Shown piece after piece: positions 24,720-29,226 of a stretch of DNA of 29,226 bases. A program made the position numbers and the translations under genes. Under the pieces are notes generated by a model that was given only the letters and a program-made list of their open reading frames with translations, did not search any database and had not been told where the DNA came from. Numbering within the stretch: position 1 is the stretch's first letter; the number at the start of each line of letters is the position of its first letter. Location of the stretch: positions 1-29,226 of the forward strand of contig JAZDMK010000358.1 in NCBI GenBank assembly GCA_043800975.1, given 5' to 3'. This stretch comes from JAZDMK01 sp043800975. GTDB taxonomy: Bacteria > Bacteroidota > Bacteroidia > Bacteroidales > JAHJDW01.

Positions 24720-25358
24720 TTAATTCATTATCCATCTTAACACTTCAAAAACCTCGGCATGATCAGAACCTATCTGGGTTCCCCGTGTTCTTGACAAGCT
24801 TCTGACAAATTCTTCAGAGGCATAATAACGTCCCTTTTGAGAGTTGTATTTATCAAGCGCTTCAATTTTTTTTTGCATATGCCGCTCGTCCAGTTTAAAA
24901 AAGCACTGGGTAGCAAAATTCATATTATTCCATGGAATTTCGTATGCCAGAATACTTGTTTTTTTAAATGCTCTTAATCCCTCATATGCAATTGTACTAT
25001 GGTCCTGATGTAAGTCGTGAAGACAGGGCATAAATACAAGATCCGGATTAATTTTCTTATTTAACTGTACCAGATCTTCAAGAATTTCCTGCCTGTGATA
25101 GGCGAAATGCCTGACTTTATACCTGTAAATTAAAAGATTTTGCTGCGGTATCCCCAAAGATTTGGTAGCGTCCTTTACTTCAGATTCCAAAATGTTTTTT
25201 GGGTACACATCGGGTACTGATTCTTCAGAAAGTGAAAAAGCAGCATAATAAACATTGGCACCTTCCTCAATCAGCTTCGCTATTGATCCGCCACAGCCAA
25301 ATTCACCATCATCGGTGTGAGGTGCAAGGATTAAAACATTTTTAAATTTCAAATTCAT
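24720..25358 (-). CDS. PIG-L/LmbE-family zinc deacetylase
   Basis: The 212-residue protein is a PIG-L fold metal amidase. The zinc site is visible: His14 and Asp17 in LAPHTDDGEFGCGG, and His120 in HDLHQDHS, with Asp16 as general base in the family model. Relatives remove N-acetyl groups from GlcNAc-containing substrates such as GlcNAc-inositol, mycothiol and bacillithiol precursors, and lincosamide or glycopeptide sugars. It is cytosolic, so it would act on a nucleotide- or lipid-linked sugar before export. It heads the second part of the operon after a 183-nt gap and is followed 29 nt later by the SDR gene. Deacetylation followed by re-acylation by the downstream LbetaH enzyme is a reasonable inference. 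Confidence 0.87.
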   Translation of the reverse strand: MNLKFKNVLILAPHTDDGEFGCGGSIAKLIEEGANVYYAAFSLSEESVPDVYPKNILESEVKDATKSLGIPQQNLLIYRYKVRHFAYHRQEILEDLVQLNKKINPDLVFMPCLHDLHQDHSTIAYEGLRAFKKTSILAYEIPWNNMNFATQCFFKLDERHMQKKIEALDKYNSQKGRYYASEEFVRSLSRTRGTQIGSDHAEVFEVLRWIMN

Positions 25359-25417
25359 TTTAATTAATTTAAAAAACTGATATCATCAATAGAATTTACA
25401 ATGCCCGTAATTTCTTA

Positions 25418-25425
25418 CAAAAATA
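25418..25425 (-). promoter_or_regulatory. Possible internal promoter (-7 box) upstream of the PIG-L gene
   Basis: Minus-strand 25425-25418 reads TATTTTTG, a perfect TAnnTTTG box about 60 nt upstream of the PIG-L ATG. It lies in the only long gap (25359-25541) of the polysaccharide operon. A matching -33 TTG is not evident at 17-21 nt. It could let the ten downstream genes be transcribed independently of flippase, polymerase and GT4. Confidence 0.35.
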
Positions 25426-25541
25426 CAAATTGAAAATTGCCTATAGGCCGGTTCACATCATATTTATCAACAGATTGTCAACAGAATTACAAGAAACATT
25501 GACATCATCAATGATTCAAGCATACTGTATCATTAAGTTTT

Positions 25542-26504
25542 TCAATAACAAGTTTTATAAACATGTATAATTTTTTCAGTAACCTGCTTTTCGGAAATAC
25601 CATCGGCGATAATTTTTTCGCGTCCATTGGATCGTTCATTCTGCACAATAATATTCACAATGCTTTCAGCAAGTTTATCAGAATTTTGCGGAACAATGGA
25701 ATGAGAAGAAGTTCCCTGCAAACGTTCTTTTACGTCGCCCACATCGTTGGAAATAACGGGAAGATTGCATGACATTGCTTCCTTTACTATCGTAGGGCTT
25801 CCTTCCGAATCACTGCATACCAAAAGGCAATCGGATGCATTGATTACATAAGGCAGTTGCGATTCCTCATATTGCCCTGAAATTACTTCGAGCCGGGTAT
25901 CTGGCTTTGTTTCGCACACTTTTTGCACAACCCTTTCCGCTATGTCCAGCCGCTTTACTTTATTGTCAGAAGAACTGAAGAGAATGACCGACTCGTTATT
26001 ATTCCAACCTAACATCTGCCTTGCATTGGATTTATCTATAGGTTTGAAAAACTCAGTATTAACACCAAAAGTAATAACAGAGGCTTTCTTCCGACCCCAC
26101 CATAATTTTGTTTTTAAAGCAGAACTTACACAGATAGCTTTTCTTGCCTGCAACAATGCAATATTTGAAAAAGATCTTCCTAAAAAATTACGCAGAAACG
26201 GATCATGACGATTCCGGTTTACATCACTTCCAAGAAAAGAAATAACCATATGCGGAAAAAACACAGATGCACCCAGCAATGCAGTTACAGTACCGTAATA
26301 GCAATGCAGAATATCAGGTTTAAATATTCGGATTGTTTTTTTTAGTCTTTTTCTTTCGCTGAACAAAGTGCGCAAGGAAGTTCGCGATTTTAAATAAAAC
26401 GATTGAACCGTAATTCCATTTTCAATCAGGCTACTGACCTGACGTTTGCAAAATATCATGGAATAACCTTCTTCACTGCCCGGTATGACAGCTAATACCT
26501 TCAT
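25542..26504 (-). CDS. Family 4 glycosyltransferase
   Basis: The 320-residue GT-B enzyme carries the GT4 landmarks. The N-terminal domain includes FKPDILHCYYG and ISFLGSDVNRNRHDP, and the C-terminal domain holds ILFSSSDNKVKRLDIAERVV and the E-x7-E element EGSPTIVKEAMSCNLPVISN, which binds the nucleotide-sugar. GT4 enzymes retain the anomeric configuration. It is slightly shorter than typical members (about 350-400) but no domain seems lost. Its ATG overlaps the TGA of the polymerase gene (ATGA), so translation is coupled. It is one of only two extending glycosyltransferases in the visible operon. The donor is unknown. Confidence 0.88.
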   Translation of the reverse strand: MKVLAVIPGSEEGYSMIFCKRQVSSLIENGITVQSFYLKSRTSLRTLFSERKRLKKTIRIFKPDILHCYYGTVTALLGASVFFPHMVISFLGSDVNRNRHDPFLRNFLGRSFSNIALLQARKAICVSSALKTKLWWGRKKASVITFGVNTEFFKPIDKSNARQMLGWNNNESVILFSSSDNKVKRLDIAERVVQKVCETKPDTRLEVISGQYEESQLPYVINASDCLLVCSDSEGSPTIVKEAMSCNLPVISNDVGDVKERLQGTSSHSIVPQNSDKLAESIVNIIVQNERSNGREKIIADGISEKQVTEKIIHVYKTCY

Positions 26505-27943
26505 GCCTGAGCCTCGTTATTGATTTTAGCATCTTTTTTTCTAAAGAAAATAATTGCCAGAAAAATAACCAAAACCGGAATAAAAAAGGCTTCCATTATC
26601 AACGGTTTAAAATATTCTGGGCCGCCCCGTATCATATTGGGCATTTGTGCAACAACCGAACACGTAGCAACGATGTAAAAAGCCAATACTATTTTTCGTT
26701 TTTCATTTAAAATTTTAAGACGGCTATTATAGGTCCATGACCAAATACGACCCAATATGAATGCACCTAAGAGAATGCCGAATACACCAAAATTAATATA
26801 CCACCCGGTTGCCTGATTCATAGAATAACCCTGCCCGGGCTTTGCACCAACACTTTTTGCATAATGGTAATACACTTCCTGCGGACGATCCGGCCAAAGA
26901 ATTCGAGGTACAATAGCTGCCACGAGACTAACAATGCTGCTACCGTATGTAAAAGGAACATCTTTAGACAAAACACCATACATAGAAAAATGCCCGGCAA
27001 ACATTTCATTACTAAATGCAAAAGCAGATAATGTACTGGATGCGCTGATTTCAGCAGGTTCCATTTCCGGAATAGTGGCATTCGATTTACGCCCGTCAAA
27101 TGTTGCAATAAGCTGCTCGGGTTTAAACGATCGAATTGTGTCGGTTAAAAATAACGGGATCATAAAAATTAAAATGAGCACGATAATTTTATACACCTTG
27201 ATATGTTGCTGAACGTTGGTAAGATAAAGTAAAACACAAAATATTCCTGTGAAAAGCATTTCATTTTTATTGCCCAAAAGCAGCAAATAACTTTCAGCAA
27301 TCAGGATCACGAAAACATAGGCAATCATAAATAGCCAGTGGTTATTACCATTTATCAGACGTGAATCCTTTCCGCTTACTAAAATCATAAATCCGATAAA
27401 AAGAGGAATGATTGCATATTCATTGAGCAAACGGTGCAAAATAAAAAAAGGACTATCAGACATCCGCGTTACAGTGTATATCGACATATTGTTTTCAATG
27501 GCCCATTTCATTTCAGGCAGGATAATCCAAAAGCTTGCAATGATTGATACGATAGAAATGAGAATAACTATGGTATGATTGATTTGCAATGGCTTGAATC
27601 CTGAATAATCAATTTTGTCCATGCGAAATTTCTTGAGTGTAAATAGCAATGTTACTTCAATGCTAATGATAAACAACCCATATAAAAAAATACTCAGTAA
27701 ATAATCTGTATCGACATTAACAGGAAACATTTTATCAAGCAGATAATAATAATGCAATCCGAACTCCTTTCCTGCATTGCCCGTCATAGAATCATAAATA
27801 ATAAACCATGCTCCCAATAAAGACCAGTAATATAAAACTGCAATACCCAGAAGAAACGAAACGTCATGCGTCTTTTTCCAGATCTTAAAAGCAAGATAAA
27901 AAATGACAATTGTCAGTATCAGCAAAACAGTATAATGAATCAT
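26501..27943 (-). CDS. wzy: Wzy-type oligosaccharide repeat-unit polymerase
   Basis: The 480-residue integral membrane protein has about 11-13 hydrophobic helices. A large loop contains the SIVSLVAAIVPRILWPDRPQ segment, and a further segment reads NQATGWYINFGVFGILLGAF. Both resemble the O-antigen polymerase (Wzy/WzyE-like) family, whose primary sequences are poorly conserved. It would join lipid-linked repeat units on the periplasmic side. Flanking flippase and GT genes overlap it by four bases each (ATGA), which strongly supports membership of the glycan operon. The gene symbol is by role rather than by close similarity. Confidence 0.75.
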   Translation of the reverse strand: MIHYTVLLILTIVIFYLAFKIWKKTHDVSFLLGIAVLYYWSLLGAWFIIYDSMTGNAGKEFGLHYYYLLDKMFPVNVDTDYLLSIFLYGLFIISIEVTLLFTLKKFRMDKIDYSGFKPLQINHTIVILISIVSIIASFWIILPEMKWAIENNMSIYTVTRMSDSPFFILHRLLNEYAIIPLFIGFMILVSGKDSRLINGNNHWLFMIAYVFVILIAESYLLLLGNKNEMLFTGIFCVLLYLTNVQQHIKVYKIIVLILIFMIPLFLTDTIRSFKPEQLIATFDGRKSNATIPEMEPAEISASSTLSAFAFSNEMFAGHFSMYGVLSKDVPFTYGSSIVSLVAAIVPRILWPDRPQEVYYHYAKSVGAKPGQGYSMNQATGWYINFGVFGILLGAFILGRIWSWTYNSRLKILNEKRKIVLAFYIVATCSVVAQMPNMIRGGPEYFKPLIMEAFFIPVLVIFLAIIFFRKKDAKINNEAQA

Positions 27944-29196
27944 CGGTTTTTTGTTAATATTCTTACTACATCAGCAAGGGATAGCAATCCCAAGACTATC
28001 ATTGAAAAAACAAAAGTAATTAAAAGATTTGTATACCCGAAATCATTGTATATGACAATGCCTGCAAAAGCAATAAAAATCACAAATGCTATCAGAATAT
28101 TACGTGTATTCATTGCAAATTTGTAGTATGCATCTATTACGCTGCGCAAAACAACAAACACTGAATAGCCCAGACTGGAAATAATTAACACAACGCAAAT
28201 CCTTACCAGTTCGGGGAATGCTTCACCCAGATAAATACTTATAATGGTAGAAGCAAACAAACAGAATATGATAACAAAAACCACATTGCATAGTACCGTC
28301 CACAGGAGAAGCAATTTCACTTCCCTTCTTAAAGCCGTGAAGTTTTTTTCTGCAATCATACGACTGGCTTCAGGTAATAAAATTAATGAGATCGGAGAAA
28401 AAGCCGATCCGATAATTCCTACTACTGAAATCCCAAAAGCTACATAGCCTCCAATTGTAATTCCTGACATATGAACAACGAGAAATGCCGGTGCAGCCAG
28501 AAACAGGGACAAAGCAAAATCGCCGGGAACGCGCTGAATGCCGTAAATTAAAAGCTCACGCGCATTACTTTTAAAAAAAAGTTTTTCAAAACGAATACCC
28601 GTAAAAATTATTGTCAGAAACACGATCGATACTATACACCACGCGGCACCGTTATAGTAGAAAATTTCCTGAATACTATTACCAGCTAATAGAGATACAA
28701 CAGGTACAATTCCCAAATTGATCAACTGAAATAAATTTGCAATTTTCATCCTGACAGTACCTCTGAAATAAGAGTAGGCTGAAGCATGCAAGCTGGCACC
28801 GAGTAACATCACGGCGATTGGAATTATCATATATGTGTATTGCACATCACCAAATAGCCAGAATGCAGCCATCTCACGGAAAACCACAAGAAATATCAGA
28901 AGTAAAAGTGAAAAAAGGTTGAGCAAAAGAAAGCCGCTAAGAAAATAAGTATTTGATTTTTCAATATTTCCTTCAGCCCTTGAGAACGCGATATACCTTG
29001 GAATACCAACACCCATCCCCAATATCAGTACAGGTTGAATCAATGAAATCGCTCTCCTTGCCAGTGAGTACTCAGAAAAACCTAAATCACCAAATTGATT
29101 TGCTGCAAGCCTGTATACCAATAATCCAGCAATCATAACTATTCCTTCGGTACCGAAAGTAAATAAATAGTCAGTAATTTTTTTGCTGAACTTCAT
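27940..29196 (-). CDS. wzx: Wzx-type oligosaccharide flippase
   Basis: The 418-residue protein has about 12 hydrophobic helices and belongs to the polysaccharide-biosynthesis (MATE-like) export family. The N-terminus TEGIVMIAGLLVYRLAANQF plus FSEYSLARRAISLIQPVLIL matches the usual start of Wzx flippases. It would move undecaprenyl-linked repeat units across the inner membrane. It overlaps the polymerase gene by 4 nt. It is the first gene of the operon visible here. Only 30 nt of upstream sequence is in the window, so whether other genes precede it is unknown. Confidence 0.85.
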   Translation of the reverse strand: MKFSKKITDYLFTFGTEGIVMIAGLLVYRLAANQFGDLGFSEYSLARRAISLIQPVLILGMGVGIPRYIAFSRAEGNIEKSNTYFLSGFLLLNLFSLLLLIFLVVFREMAAFWLFGDVQYTYMIIPIAVMLLGASLHASAYSYFRGTVRMKIANLFQLINLGIVPVVSLLAGNSIQEIFYYNGAAWCIVSIVFLTIIFTGIRFEKLFFKSNARELLIYGIQRVPGDFALSLFLAAPAFLVVHMSGITIGGYVAFGISVVGIIGSAFSPISLILLPEASRMIAEKNFTALRREVKLLLLWTVLCNVVFVIIFCLFASTIISIYLGEAFPELVRICVVLIISSLGYSVFVVLRSVIDAYYKFAMNTRNILIAFVIFIAFAGIVIYNDFGYTNLLITFVFSMIVLGLLSLADVVRILTKNR

Positions 29197-29226
29197 AATT
29201 AAAAATGTCTATTTAATGCAAAATAA

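Overview
The window looks like chromosomal DNA of a Bacteroidota bacterium, with the Cytophagales/Chitinophagales range most likely. Four things suggest this: a GWxTD-family protein, AT-rich DNA with weak or absent Shine-Dalgarno sequences, several TAnnTTTG -7 elements of the Bacteroidota sigma factor upstream of genes, and protein sequences typical of the phylum. The gene set is reminiscent of Cytophaga hutchinsonii, but that is an impression, not a result. I see no tRNA, rRNA, CRISPR array, insertion sequence or prophage.

Left part (1-9.4 kb), mostly housekeeping. A secreted GWxTD-domain protein is followed by a family 2 glycosyltransferase (+). Convergent to these lie aroQ (type II dehydroquinase) and a lipoprotein-like membrane protein (-). 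Divergent from the latter are tag (3-methyladenine DNA glycosylase I) and, 2 nt later, xerD (+). Then come a cytosolic-looking SH3-NlpC/P60 peptidase and clpB (+). The 298-nt gap before clpB carries a degenerate TG-rich repeat element, and the gap after clpB carries a perfect GC-rich palindrome.

Middle part (9.4-16.0 kb). On the minus strand, in transcription order, are a large orphan signalling-type protein (GAF-like, two receiver-like domains and a PPDK/PEP-synthase ATP-binding domain, without the phosphohistidine and PEP domains), a LemA-family protein and a Nudix CoA-pyrophosphatase-like hydrolase. A strong terminator hairpin sits between the last two. Divergent from the large protein is the NADP-type glutamate dehydrogenase gene. 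A bidirectional terminator separates it from the next block.

Right part (16.0-29.2 kb): one long minus-strand surface-polysaccharide operon of 13 genes, mostly overlapping or a few nt apart. In transcription order: Wzx flippase, Wzy-like polymerase, GT4 glycosyltransferase, a 183-nt gap with a possible internal promoter, PIG-L deacetylase, SDR, hexapeptide acyltransferase, ExoA-like GT2, PglC-like initiating phosphoglycosyl transferase, a two-subunit TPP-dependent E1 (alpha and beta), a DegT-family sugar aminotransferase, a class I aminotransferase and an O-antigen-ligase-type membrane protein. The parts fit a Wzx/Wzy-type pathway: PglC starts the unit on undecaprenyl phosphate, the GTs extend it, the modifying enzymes decorate it, Wzx flips it, Wzy polymerises it and the ligase-like protein transfers or polymerises. 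The most unusual element is the E1-alpha/E1-beta/DegT cassette with no E2 or E3. It may make a branched or otherwise modified sugar, comparable with AviB1/AviB2 of avilamycin biosynthesis. The second candidate for new biology is the orphan ATP-grasp/receiver protein.
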